50,088 bases of DNA from Thiohalocapsa sp. (GCF_022340605.1 NZ_JAJDNQ010000047.1:1-50088), one strand, 5' to 3'. Shown: positions 26,774 to 35,234, numbered from the stretch's first letter. The notes: a model not told the origin generated them from the letters alone. Numbers and translations are program-made.

Positions 26774-27517
26774 GTGCTTCGTGATGCAACGGCGGACTCC
26801 AAGGTGATCCAGCTCATCGGCGTCGAGCGCAGCTTCCAGGTAGGCGACCAGACCGTCCACGCCCTGCGCGACGTCAACCTCACCATCGGCGATGGAGCAT
26901 ACGCGGCGGTGATGGGCCCGTCCGGCTCCGGCAAGAGCACGTTGCTCAACATCTTGGGCCTACTGGATCGTCCCGACGCCGGCAGCTACCAACTCGATGG
27001 CATCGAGACGACGACCCTGCCCGAGGAACGCCGCGCAAGGCTCAGGCGCGAGCGCATCGGCTTCGTCTTTCAGGCGTTTCATCTGATCCCCCGGCTCACG
27101 GCCGCAGAGAACGTCGAACTGCCGCTGATCCTCGCCGGGCACTCCGTCCGCGAGCGTCGTCGGCAGGTTGCGGATGCCCTGGACGCGCTGGGCATGACCC
27201 CGCGCGCCGATCACCGCCCGGACCAGCTCTCCGGCGGCCAGCGCCAGCGCGTCGCCATCGCGCGGGCCGCCGTCACCCGTCCGCGCCTGCTGCTCGCCGA
27301 CGAGCCTACCGGTAACCTCGACCGCGCCAGCAGCGACGACGTCATCGGCGCCCTGGAGGCCCTCAATGCCCAGGGCCTGACGCTTATCGTCGTCACCCAT
27401 GACCAAGCCCTCGGCGAGCGTGCCCACCGCCGCATCCGCATGGACGACGGCGCCATCCTGCAAGCCCCCGGGGCGCCGCCGGGGGCGGCGAGCTCCGCTC
27501 GGCCCGGCCGCTGCTAG
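26774..27517 (+). CDS. MacB/LolD-type ABC transporter ATP-binding protein
   Basis: A 247-residue ATPase subunit. Walker A is MGPSGSGKSTLLN, the Q loop is FVFQAFHLIPRLTAAENVEL, the signature is LSGGQRQRVAIARA, Walker B is LLLADEPTGNLD, and the switch His is VVTHDQ. A GTG at 26774 is the only start that gives a full N-terminus; a second GTG at 26804 is also possible. The last 15 or so residues (GAPPGAASSARPGRC) come from a dispersed palindromic repeat that also supplies the stop codon, so the natural C-terminus was probably replaced. Its permeases lie 6.5 kb downstream, after an insertion. Confidence 0.88.
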   Translation: MLRDATADSKVIQLIGVERSFQVGDQTVHALRDVNLTIGDGAYAAVMGPSGSGKSTLLNILGLLDRPDAGSYQLDGIETTTLPEERRARLRRERIGFVFQAFHLIPRLTAAENVELPLILAGHSVRERRRQVADALDALGMTPRADHRPDQLSGGQRQRVAIARAAVTRPRLLLADEPTGNLDRASSDDVIGALEALNAQGLTLIVVTHDQALGERAHRRIRMDDGAILQAPGAPPGAASSARPGRC

Positions 27518-27530
27518 GCGACCCCGCGCG
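27468..27530 (+). repeat. Palindromic repeat (GGGGGCGCCGAGTT family) inside ATPase 3' end
   Basis: About 60 bp (GGCGCCGCCGGGGGCGGCGA through GGCCCGGCCGCTGCTAGGCG) align with the repeats at 42875-42935 and 43896-43950. The first copy has the same CTCGGCCCGGCCGC core. It encodes the ATPase tail and its TAG stop. Confidence 0.75.
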
Positions 27531-28178
27531 ACGCGTGGCCCAACAGCGATGGCGGGAAGGTCATCTGCCGTTCCCGGGCATGCGCCGACTGAAAGTCGGC
27601 GCCCCCGGCGGCGAGCGGACGCTGCCACGCGCGCCCGCAGGTCGTCTTCTTATGCCGAGCGCCGTTCCGTGCGCTCCGCCCATCACTGTATCTCCGCGTA
27701 GCCCGCGTCACCGGCCATCGGGTATGCTCGCTGCTTGCCGCTGAAGTCTGCGACGTCTGGTGGTATTACGGAATTTGTGCTAAGGAGTCCTTCGACGGGC
27801 CGATCAAGAGCACGCCGGCGCGCGTATCCGACATTGTCGGGGTCTCGTCGAAGAGCTTGCTCAAGCCGGACTCTTAGGGTGCAGAATGCGCCTGGGCGTC
27901 ACGCCAGTGAGCTTCGCGAACGACAGCCGTAACGTCGCGCCCATGGGCCGGCGACGAACCTGACGTGGGGGGCGGGCTCGGCGCGCGACTCGTGATCGAT
28001 GGGTTGCGGAAGAACGCCCAAGCGTACCCCAACGGGCCGGCGCGCATAGTTGGGCGCGCAGACTGGCAGTCCCTCTCTGCCGGTTGCCCTCGGAAGCGCA
28101 GTGGGAGCGCGCCGGTCGTGCAGGGGCGCAGACGCCCCGCGCGCCGGCGACCCACGCCGCGGTGCAATAGAGCACGAC
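27518..28178. other. 661-bp non-coding stretch at left edge of the inserted block
   Basis: No gene is supported. It contains GACTGAAAGTCGGCGCC (27587-27603), shared exactly with 43820-43836. Further right is a GC-rich palindromic stretch (about 28040-28150) built from GCGCGCCGG words. Base composition changes near 27740-27900, where there are less GC-rich words such as GGTATTACGGAATTTGTGCT. This could mark the boundary of transferred DNA. Confidence 0.55.
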
Positions 28179-30815
28179 ATGGCCGACCTACCTGACTTCG
28201 ACGTCTTCCTCAGCTACAACCCGCTCGACCATGCCGCGGTTGGGCACCTCGCGCGCGCGCTCGAGGACCGCGGTCTCAAGGTCTTTCTCGATCGCTGGGA
28301 GCTGGTGCCGGGAAGCGCTTGGCCGGAGGCGCTGGCGGGGCATCTCGCCCAGTGTCGAGCCGCCGCCATCGTGCTCGGCCCCCACGGCATGGGTCCGTGG
28401 CAGCAGCGCGAGCGCACCCTGGCGCTGGACCGCCAGGGAAGGAACCCCCGCTTCGGTGTTATCCCCGTGCTGTTGCCGAACGCCGAGCCCGCGCTCGGGT
28501 TCCTCACGCTGAGCACCTGGGTAGATCTGCGTGCCGGCGTGGACGACACCGATGCACTTGACCTGCTCGCCGCCGCGGTCCGCGGGGAGCCGCCGGCCGC
28601 GCTGCTGGAGCGCACGCGCCAGACCGCCGCCCGAGTCTGCCCATACCGGGGTCTCGAAGTCTTTCGCGAAGAGGATGCGCCCTTCTTCTTTGGCCGCGAG
28701 GCTTGCACCGAGGCGTTGCTGAGGGCCGTCGCCGCTCAATCACTGGTGGCTGTTGTCGGGAGCTCCGGCAGCGGCAAGTCCTCGCTGGTCCGCGCCGGGC
28801 TGGTGCCCGCGCTGCGCCAGCCGGATGCGGATACGATCTGGGAGGTCGCAACGCTGCTGACCGGCGCACGGCCGCTGCATGCGCTCGCCGGCGCGCTGTT
28901 GCCCTTCCTTGAGCCCGAGGCGGGCGCGAGCGACTGGCCGGAGCAGATCGAGCAGCTTGCCGGGCGCCTCGCCGCCGGCGAGGTGACGCTGGCAGCGGTG
29001 ATCGAGCGTTTGCTGGCCAGGCAGCCCGGCACGGACCGTCTTCTGCTCGTGGTCGACCAGTGGGAAGAGCTCTACACCCAGGCCGGCGACGACGACACCA
29101 AGGCGCGCACTGCTGGCTTCATCGATGTCTTGCTCACGGCCGCCGACGCGGCGCCGCTCACCGTCGTGCTGACCTTGCGGGCCGACTTCTACAACCAGGT
29201 GCTGGACCACCGGCGCCTGGCAGACCGACTGCAGGCGGCGCAGATCAACCTCGGCCCCATGAACCGCGAGGAGCTGGCGGCGGCGGTGACCCGGCCCGCA
29301 GAGCAGGCTGGCCTCCAGTTCGAGGATGGCCTCCCCGAGCGGCTGTTGGACGACGTCGGCGACGCGCCCGGCAACCTGTCGCGATTGCAGTTCGCGCTTG
29401 AGGCCTTGTGGGCTGGCCGTCGCGGTGATCGATTGCTGCATGCCGTCTATCAGAGTACGGGCGGCATCGAGGGTGCCGTCGCCCAGCGCGCCGAGACGTT
29501 CTATGGCGGACTCGATCCGGCCGGGCAACGGGCTGCCGAGCAGCTCTTCACCAAGCTGGTGCGCCCCGGTGAAGCGACCGGCGACATCGGCCTGCGCACC
29601 GGTCTCGGCCAATTGGATGCGGCTGAGGCCGTACTGGCTCGGGAACTGGCGGACCAGGATTGCCGGCTGCTCGTTACCGCCAGAGACCCGGTTTCCGGCC
29701 GTCAGACCGTGGCATTGGCGCACGAGGCGCTGATCGGTGCATGGAGCCGGCTCGGCGCCTGGGTCGATCAGCTGCGTCAGACGCGCAAGGATCAGCGGTT
29801 GCTGGATGAGCTCGCCGGACAGTGGCGCGAGCAGGGCAAGCCGCGCCGGCGGGGGCTTGCATCCGGGCGCACCCTCAAACGCTTCGCGCATGTGGGGGCC
29901 GCCTCCGAGCTGGCCGGTGAATACCTGCGCGCAAGCCGCGCCCAGCGCAAACGCCGCCGGCTGTTGGTGGTCGTTGCCATCCTGGTCGTCGTCGCCGCGT
30001 GGCAGGGGCTCGCCTGGCTCGGTGCTCGCGGCCTGACATTGCGCCATCCGTTGGCGGCGGTGCTCGATGCGGCTGGACTATGGCAGCCCATCGAGCCCGA
30101 GATGATCACGATCTCCCAAGAATCCGGGCACCCGATGCGCTTCGTAATGGGGCTCGACAGTTCGAAGGCGTCCTGGCTCGGACCCGGACATGAAGTGCGG
30201 ATTGCCCATGCCTATCGCATCGGCCGCGACGAGGTTACCTTCGCGGAGTACGACCGCTTTGCGCTCGCGACCTGGCGCAAGCTGCCGGATGACAAAGGCT
30301 GGGGCCGGGGCGACCGCCCGGTGATCAACGTGTCTTGGCAGGACGCCGAGGCCTATACCGACTGGCTGTCCGGCAAGACCGGAAAGCGGTACCGGCTGCC
30401 CAAGGAAGCCGAATGGGAACATGCCGCCCGCGGCGGCACCAATACCGCGTATTGGTGGGGCGATGACGTCCACGAGGGTGATTCGGTTTGGGCCGACTGT
30501 GACGGTTGCGGCAGCCCATGGGACTTGCGGCAAACCGCGCCGGTGGGCAGCTTCCAGGCGAATGCTTTCGGTCTTCGGGACACGGCGGGCAATGTCTGGG
30601 AGTGGGTCGAGGACTGCTGGCATGGCAACTACGCCGGCGCGCCGAATGATGGCTCCGCGTGGGGCGAGCCGGACGATGCCGACTGTCGCCAGCGCGTGAT
30701 GCGCGGCGGTTACTGGGGCGGTAAGCCGGACCTGCTCCGCTCGGCCTTCCGCTTCAGGGGCAATGCCGCGTCTCGGACCGCCAGCGTCGGCTTCCGGGTT
30801 GCCCAGGACCCCTGA
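28179..30815 (+). CDS. TIR - STAND NTPase - transmembrane - FGE/C-type-lectin-like protein
   Basis: An 878-residue multidomain protein from the ATG at 28179. Residues 6-120 form a TIR domain (FDVFLSYNPLDHA, KVFLDRWELVPGSAW); Glu50 sits where NADase TIR domains carry their catalytic Glu. About 155-560 is a STAND-type NTPase (nSTAND1-like): CPYRGLEVFREEDAPFFFGR, Walker A GSSGSGKS (194-201), Walker B LLLVVDQWEE (288-297), LTLRADFY, and ALAHEALIGAWSRL. A basic stretch and a hydrophobic helix (LLVVVAILVVVAAW, about 594-615) follow, so the C-terminal part probably faces the periplasm. About 640-878 is an FGE-sulfatase/CLec-fold domain (YRIGRDEVTFAEYDRFA, RLPKEAEWEHAARGG, GLRDTAGNVWEW) ending in RGGYW...RSAFRFR...GFRV. 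The cysteines needed for formylglycine-generating activity are absent, suggesting a binding domain. A conflict/immune sensor role is inferred. Confidence 0.85.
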   Translation: MADLPDFDVFLSYNPLDHAAVGHLARALEDRGLKVFLDRWELVPGSAWPEALAGHLAQCRAAAIVLGPHGMGPWQQRERTLALDRQGRNPRFGVIPVLLPNAEPALGFLTLSTWVDLRAGVDDTDALDLLAAAVRGEPPAALLERTRQTAARVCPYRGLEVFREEDAPFFFGREACTEALLRAVAAQSLVAVVGSSGSGKSSLVRAGLVPALRQPDADTIWEVATLLTGARPLHALAGALLPFLEPEAGASDWPEQIEQLAGRLAAGEVTLAAVIERLLARQPGTDRLLLVVDQWEELYTQAGDDDTKARTAGFIDVLLTAADAAPLTVVLTLRADFYNQVLDHRRLADRLQAAQINLGPMNREELAAAVTRPAEQAGLQFEDGLPERLLDDVGDAPGNLSRLQFALEALWAGRRGDRLLHAVYQSTGGIEGAVAQRAETFYGGLDPAGQRAAEQLFTKLVRPGEATGDIGLRTGLGQLDAAEAVLARELADQDCRLLVTARDPVSGRQTVALAHEALIGAWSRLGAWVDQLRQTRKDQRLLDELAGQWREQGKPRRRGLASGRTLKRFAHVGAASELAGEYLRASRAQRKRRRLLVVVAILVVVAAWQGLAWLGARGLTLRHPLAAVLDAAGLWQPIEPEMITISQESGHPMRFVMGLDSSKASWLGPGHEVRIAHAYRIGRDEVTFAEYDRFALATWRKLPDDKGWGRGDRPVINVSWQDAEAYTDWLSGKTGKRYRLPKEAEWEHAARGGTNTAYWWGDDVHEGDSVWADCDGCGSPWDLRQTAPVGSFQANAFGLRDTAGNVWEWVEDCWHGNYAGAPNDGSAWGEPDDADCRQRVMRGGYWGGKPDLLRSAFRFRGNAASRTASVGFRVAQDP
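30693..30812 (+). other. Candidate DGR-type variable region at FGE C-terminus
   Basis: Codons for residues 839-878 follow the layout of DGR variable regions in FGE-type targets. RVMRGGYWGGKP, LLRSAFRFR and SVGFRV form the conserved scaffold. The positions that are Asn-rich in template-type sequences (Trp-N-N-N-Pro, R-N-R-N-N) are here Gly-Gly-Lys, Phe, Phe and Gly. Every FGE family member ends in a related pattern, so this alone is not proof. No matching template repeat was seen in the window. Confidence 0.4.
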
Positions 30816-31202
30816 CGGGCTGCGCCGCGCCCTCTTACCCTTCCCCCGGGGGTCCGCGACGCGGTTCCCCGGTCGCCGCGAGATTGCGCATCACCTGAGG
30901 CAGAGCCCGATTGTTGGCCAGGGGGGGCGAGCATGGGACCCTGGCCAATAGTCGGCGTTTCCCTGGCCTGCCAGGCGCGGTCTTCCTAATCGGGGTAGTG
31001 CCTGCCCGCCGGCTGCTTCGAGGACCTCCCGACGCCCTTTTCCGAGCGCACGCTAACGGGTGATAAGCCCGAGCTCAGTAGCCGTGTGGGCGGGTCTCCG
31101 CGAACATACGTCCAACTCCAGACGGACGAGATCCGCGGCTTTGTCGGCGTCGATGAGCGGCACATCATCAGCGTTGCGCACTATCACCTCGAAGGCATCG
31201 AA
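30816..31202. other. 387-bp spacer after the TIR-STAND-FGE gene
   Basis: It has a perfect CCCCCGGGGG palindrome at 30843-30852, 28 bp after the stop codon, and the stem-loop at 30914-30948 listed separately. No gene is supported: the open frame from 31086 runs in phase into the small membrane protein but its first 39 codons look non-coding and lack a ribosome site. Confidence 0.55.
30914..30948 (+). terminator. Perfect 10-bp stem-loop downstream of TIR-STAND-FGE gene
   Basis: TTGGCCAGGG (30914-30923) and CCCTGGCCAA (30939-30948) are perfect inverted arms around a 15-nt loop. There is no T-run after it, so a rho-independent terminator is only one option. A structural element linked to retrohoming, or a REP-type palindrome, are others. 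Confidence 0.4.
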
Positions 31203-31565
31203 ATGAGCTTTCCTGACATTCTCGGCACTGGCGCCTATGCGGACTTGGTGGCGTTGTTCCGCTCGCTAATCGCAACCACACAGGTCTTCATCTACGGCAT
31301 GATCGCGCTCGGCTTGGCGGTGTGGGCATGGCGCGGGGTCTTGTGGGGTTACCCCAGAGTCCTTGACCGATTTCCAACTGCGCACATGCTGCCCGCCGTT
31401 TTGAGTCTTGCGATTGCAACCCTTGTGGTGCAGATGTTTGGTGTCTACATGCTGGTGACATCATCGGGCTGTGTGATCATGGCGATCATCCTCATCGCCT
31501 TCATGGCGGTGGTGCAAAGGGGCATCGTGCGCGGTGCACTCCGCGCACTGCGAGCAGAAACCTGA
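31203..31565 (+). CDS. Small polytopic membrane protein, unknown
   Basis: 120 residues from the ATG at 31203, with GAAGG eight bases upstream. After a short N-terminus (MSFPDILGTGAYADLVALFR) there are about three hydrophobic helices: TQVFIYGMIALGLAVWAWRG, MLPAVLSLAIATLVVQMFGV, and CVIMAIILIAFMAVVQ. The C-terminus is basic (RGIVRGALRALRAET), probably cytoplasmic. I do not recognise a family. It is less GC-rich than neighbouring core genes and lies in the inserted block, downstream of the TIR-STAND-FGE gene on the same strand. Confidence 0.6.
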   Translation: MSFPDILGTGAYADLVALFRSLIATTQVFIYGMIALGLAVWAWRGVLWGYPRVLDRFPTAHMLPAVLSLAIATLVVQMFGVYMLVTSSGCVIMAIILIAFMAVVQRGIVRGALRALRAET

Positions 31566-31683
31566 GCTGACCAATCTATGGGGCACGGCGCCGGCGGCGC
31601 GCTTTCCGGTGCCATATCACCGCTGTCCGGCGCAGCGCGAGCGGCGGCGTACGCGCCTTTTCTGATCGCTGGATGCGAGGCGG

Positions 31684-33702
31684 TCAGAGCCGTGTCTCGT
31701 TGTCCGAGATATCGCCAACCGTGCTTCCCACGTCGATCTCCCGGTCCCTCAGCAGTTCCCGAGCCAGGGGCTCCGCCAGCGTACGGCTGTAAGGCACCGA
31801 CATGTGCGAGCTATCGCGGAAGAGGACCTGTCCAGCGCGCAACGAGCTGCATGGGGGCTGCGGACAAATGACATCGCCGAGATCGATCGTGCGGACGTTG
31901 CCGATTGCGGCTGACGCGTCACGCTCCACGTGCCAGACGTCGTCCTGATCCGGCGGGATCACATGCAGCACGCAGGCGTCCTCCGGGTCCTTGCCGCGCC
32001 AGCGCGCCATGGACAGGCAGCGCGGCGCGCTCAGATAGGGCCGTGGCGTGTCCCTGAGCAGGACAACCGAGCTGGCGGCGGACTCGAGCGCGGCCAGCGT
32101 GCGCTCGGTGGCGGCCTGCCATTGTTGCAGCATGGCCTCGTTCCCGCCGTAGACGTAGCGGTTGGAGTTCGTCACGATCACCGAGTCGGGGCGGATTGCC
32201 GCGATGCGCTCGATCGTCGCCGTCCGCCAGGCCGTGCACTCGGTATATTGGCGGCCGAGTGCGGGGTTATACAGTTCGTAGTCAACCGACGGGCAACCGG
32301 ACTTTGTGAACGCGTACAATCGCCAGCGCCGGCTCTCCACCAACTCGCGCAGGGCGGGAAACCACTGCGCCGCGTGTGAATCACCGAACAGTACCAGCGT
32401 CATCGCGCCGTTGCGCTCCCCGAACAGGCACTCCGGTTGCTCCACGTCGAGAAAATCGGCGTGGCATCCGTCGTCGTAGACCGCGGGGACTCGTCGGTGC
32501 GCGTCCAGGAACAGTTGCTGCGCCGGCTCTTTGAGCGCCCGCGCGGCGAGACTCTGCACCCCGAGCGCGATTGCCGCGACGATTGCGGTCAGCATCGCCC
32601 CGGCGGCCAACCCGCGTGTCGCGCGGGCGGATAGACGTCGATTGAAGCGCACTGGGTTCTCGACGAGGACCGCGGTCAGCCACGCCAGAACAAATACGCC
32701 CGCGATGCTCAGCAGGCGTTCGTTCAACGACAACTCGCCGAGCCAAAGCATGGCGAAGATGAAGACCGGCCAGTGCCACAGGTACAGGGAATAGGAGAGG
32801 TCGCCGATGAACTGCATCGGGCGCAGCGCGAGAAAGGCACCGACCCCGCGCCCGCGTAGCCGATCCGTCTGCGCCCCTGCAATGATCAATGCTGCGCCCA
32901 GGACGGGCGCCAAGGCCGACCACCCGGGAAACGGCGTGCGCTTGCTATACACCAGGGCCGCGCCCATGACCATGACCAGCCCGAGGGTCCCCAGCGCGAT
33001 GGAAAGCCGTGGCCCGATCGTGCGGCCATGCGCGAGCCAAAGCGCCAACAGGCCGCCGACGGCGAATTCCCACGCCCGGGTCGGCGAACCGAAGAACGCC
33101 CAAGGCTGGTTGTAGTCGGTGAGGAATACGGCGCCGGCGAGCGATACGACGATTGTCGCGCAGAAGGCCAGGAGCAGGCGGCGCGCGAAACCGGAGCGCG
33201 CACCCAGATGCAGGACGGCAAGCAGCAGGAACGGCCAAACCAGGTAGAACTGTTCTTCCACCGCCAGCGACCAGGTATGCAGCAACGGGTTCGCATCCGT
33301 ATTCTCGGCCAGGTAGTCGGTGGATAGATGGGCAAACCAGAGATTGCTGAGATAGGCGGCGGTGGCGAGAGCGGAGCGCGAGAACTCCGTGAGCTCCAGC
33401 GGCGAGTATGCGTACCAGGCAACGGCGATGGTCGCCAACAGCACCAGCGACGCGGCCGGCAGCAACCGCCGCATCCGGCGGGCATAGAAGCCGCCCAGCG
33501 AGATGCCGCCGCTGCGCCCGATCTCGCGTAGCAACAGCCCGGTAATCAGGTAGCCGGAGATGACGAAAAAGACATCGACGCCGACGTACCCGCCTGGCAG
33601 CCCTGGCAGGCCGCTGTGATAGAACACCACGAGCATCACCGCGATGGCGCGCAGACCCTGGATCTCGGGCTGGTAATGGCTGGCCGGGGAAACGCTGTGC
33701 AT
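31684..33702 (-). CDS. OafA/YrhL-type acyltransferase with C-terminal SGNH domain
   Basis: Membrane O-acyltransferase of about 672 residues. The N-terminal acyltransferase-3 domain starts YQPEIQGLRAIAVMLVVFYH (with the key His) and GYVGVDVFFVISGYLITG, then FYARRMRRLLPA, HTWSLAVEEQFYLVWP, and about ten hydrophobic helices. The C-terminal SGNH/GDSL hydrolase domain has VLFGDSHAAQW (nucleophile Ser) and FRDSSHMS (catalytic Asp/His pair). Such proteins acetylate surface polysaccharides, LPS O-antigen or peptidoglycan. The start at 33702 is preferred over 33765 because the family begins just before YQPEIQGLR. It is opposite to the flanking ABC genes and belongs to the inserted block. Confidence 0.9.
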   Translation of the reverse strand: MHSVSPASHYQPEIQGLRAIAVMLVVFYHSGLPGLPGGYVGVDVFFVISGYLITGLLLREIGRSGGISLGGFYARRMRRLLPAASLVLLATIAVAWYAYSPLELTEFSRSALATAAYLSNLWFAHLSTDYLAENTDANPLLHTWSLAVEEQFYLVWPFLLLAVLHLGARSGFARRLLLAFCATIVVSLAGAVFLTDYNQPWAFFGSPTRAWEFAVGGLLALWLAHGRTIGPRLSIALGTLGLVMVMGAALVYSKRTPFPGWSALAPVLGAALIIAGAQTDRLRGRGVGAFLALRPMQFIGDLSYSLYLWHWPVFIFAMLWLGELSLNERLLSIAGVFVLAWLTAVLVENPVRFNRRLSARATRGLAAGAMLTAIVAAIALGVQSLAARALKEPAQQLFLDAHRRVPAVYDDGCHADFLDVEQPECLFGERNGAMTLVLFGDSHAAQWFPALRELVESRRWRLYAFTKSGCPSVDYELYNPALGRQYTECTAWRTATIERIAAIRPDSVIVTNSNRYVYGGNEAMLQQWQAATERTLAALESAASSVVLLRDTPRPYLSAPRCLSMARWRGKDPEDACVLHVIPPDQDDVWHVERDASAAIGNVRTIDLGDVICPQPPCSSLRAGQVLFRDSSHMSVPYSRTLAEPLARELLRDREIDVGSTVGDISDNETRL

Positions 33703-34028
33703 GGACTTCAGGCGGGATGCTTTGCGGAAAGGTGGAACCCCGTCTGGTAAACAGCTCACTATCAATCATTCGGGCTGCCAGAGTCTATCCAGGATGCCGA
33801 GGGAATGACTGGCGGGCGTTCCCTGGCCCAGCATGGGAGAACCCGGGTGGCGAAATTCCCTGCTGACGCCTCGGCCAATCGATCCCGTGGTGGTTGGCGA
33901 TCCCGACATCGGCGTCGGCGCCGCTTCGCCACCGGAGACAGCCGCATCATTGGCCGTGTCCGTGCACGACGCTTCGCGCCTCCGCTGCTGACGGCCGTCG
34001 CCGCGTCCACGTGTCCCGATCGAGGCTC

Positions 34029-35234
34029 ATGCACCCCACCGACACCCTCACCAGCGCCGCCCGTGCCCTGACCGCGCACCTCACCCGCACCTGGCTGACG
34101 CTGACGGCGATGGCCTTCGCCACCGCGGCGGTGGTGCTGCTGTCGTCGCTGGGGGAGGGCGCGCGGCGCTACGTGCTGAACGAGTTCACGCAACTCGGCA
34201 CGCATCTGCTGATCGTGCTGCCGGGACGCAACGAGACCGCCGGCGGCGCGCCACCGCTGCTCGGCGAGACGCCGCGGGACCTGACGCTGGATGACGCGCT
34301 GGCCCTGCTGCGCTCGCGCTATGTGGAGCGGGTCGCGCCCGTGTCCATCGGTGCCGCGGAGGTGTCCGTCGGCTCGCTGTCGCGGGAGGTGACCATCCTC
34401 GGCTCCACGACGGAATTCCTCGACGTGCGCCGGCTGGACATGGCCGCCGGGCGCTTCCTGCCGCCCGGGGACCCGGAGCGGGGCGCGCCGGTGGCGGTGA
34501 TGGGGCAGACGCTGGCGCGGGAACTGTTCCGGGGCGCCAACCCCATCGGCCAGCGGGTGCGCATCGGCGACCGGCGCTTCCGGGTCATCGGGCTGCTGGC
34601 CGAGAGCGGCGTTTCGCTGGGCAGCAACTTGGCGGACGTCGCCTTGATCCCAGTGGCCAGCGCCCAGGCACTGTTCGACAACCCCGGCCTGTTCCGCGTG
34701 CTGGTGCAGGCGGGGGGGCGCGAGTCGCTCGACGTGGCCGCCGACGACCTCCGCCGCATCATCCGCGAGCGCCACGAGGGCGAGGACGACGTCACGGTCA
34801 TCACCCAGGATGCCCTGCTCGGCACCTTCGACCGCATCCTCGGTGCCCTGACTCTGGCCGTCGCCGGCATCGCCGCCATCAGCCTCGCCGTCGCCGGCGT
34901 GCTGATCATGAACGTGATGCTCGTCTCCGTGTCCCAGCGCACTGCCGAGATCGGCCTGCTCAAGGCCCTTGGCGCCCGCCAGCGCGACGTGCTGGGGCTC
35001 TTCCTCACCGAGGCGCTGCTGCTCGCCGCCGCCGGCACCGCCGCCGGCATCGCGCTGGCCTATCTCGGTGTCTGGATCTTCAACGCGCAGTTCCCGGCGT
35101 TTCAGCTCGTGGTGCCGGCCTGGGCGCCGTTGGCGGCCGCCGCGGTCTCCATCGGCGCCGGGCTGGTGTTCGGGCTGCTGCCGGCGCGCCGCGCGGCGCG
35201 GCTCGATCCGGTACAAGCCTTGAATAGAGTTTGA
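34029..35234 (+). CDS. MacB/FtsX-type ABC transporter permease (first)
   Basis: 401 residues from the ATG at 34029 with GAGG upstream. The N-terminal helix TLTAMAFATAAVVLLSSLGE is followed by the MacB periplasmic core (LGTHLLIVLPGRNETAGG, VMGQTLARELFRGANPIG, RVRIGDRRFRVIGLLAES). The FtsX domain with three helices contains LAVAGVLIMNVMLVSVSQRT, EIGLLKALGARQRDVLGLFL and VFGLLPARRAARLDPVQALN. It pairs with the second permease at 35368 and with the ATPase and adaptor upstream, from which it is now separated. Confidence 0.88.
   Translation: MHPTDTLTSAARALTAHLTRTWLTLTAMAFATAAVVLLSSLGEGARRYVLNEFTQLGTHLLIVLPGRNETAGGAPPLLGETPRDLTLDDALALLRSRYVERVAPVSIGAAEVSVGSLSREVTILGSTTEFLDVRRLDMAAGRFLPPGDPERGAPVAVMGQTLARELFRGANPIGQRVRIGDRRFRVIGLLAESGVSLGSNLADVALIPVASAQALFDNPGLFRVLVQAGGRESLDVAADDLRRIIRERHEGEDDVTVITQDALLGTFDRILGALTLAVAGIAAISLAVAGVLIMNVMLVSVSQRTAEIGLLKALGARQRDVLGLFLTEALLLAAAGTAAGIALAYLGVWIFNAQFPAFQLVVPAWAPLAAAAVSIGAGLVFGLLPARRAARLDPVQALNRV

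Noticed and set aside
28179-30815. Active formylglycine-generating (sulfatase-modifying) enzyme
   Set aside because: The required C-terminal cysteines are absent and no sulfatase is nearby; the domain is fused to TIR and STAND parts.
31086-31202. Longer start for the small membrane protein (159 residues)
   Set aside because: The first 39 codons have no hydrophobic or family features, whereas the ATG at 31203 has a good ribosome site.
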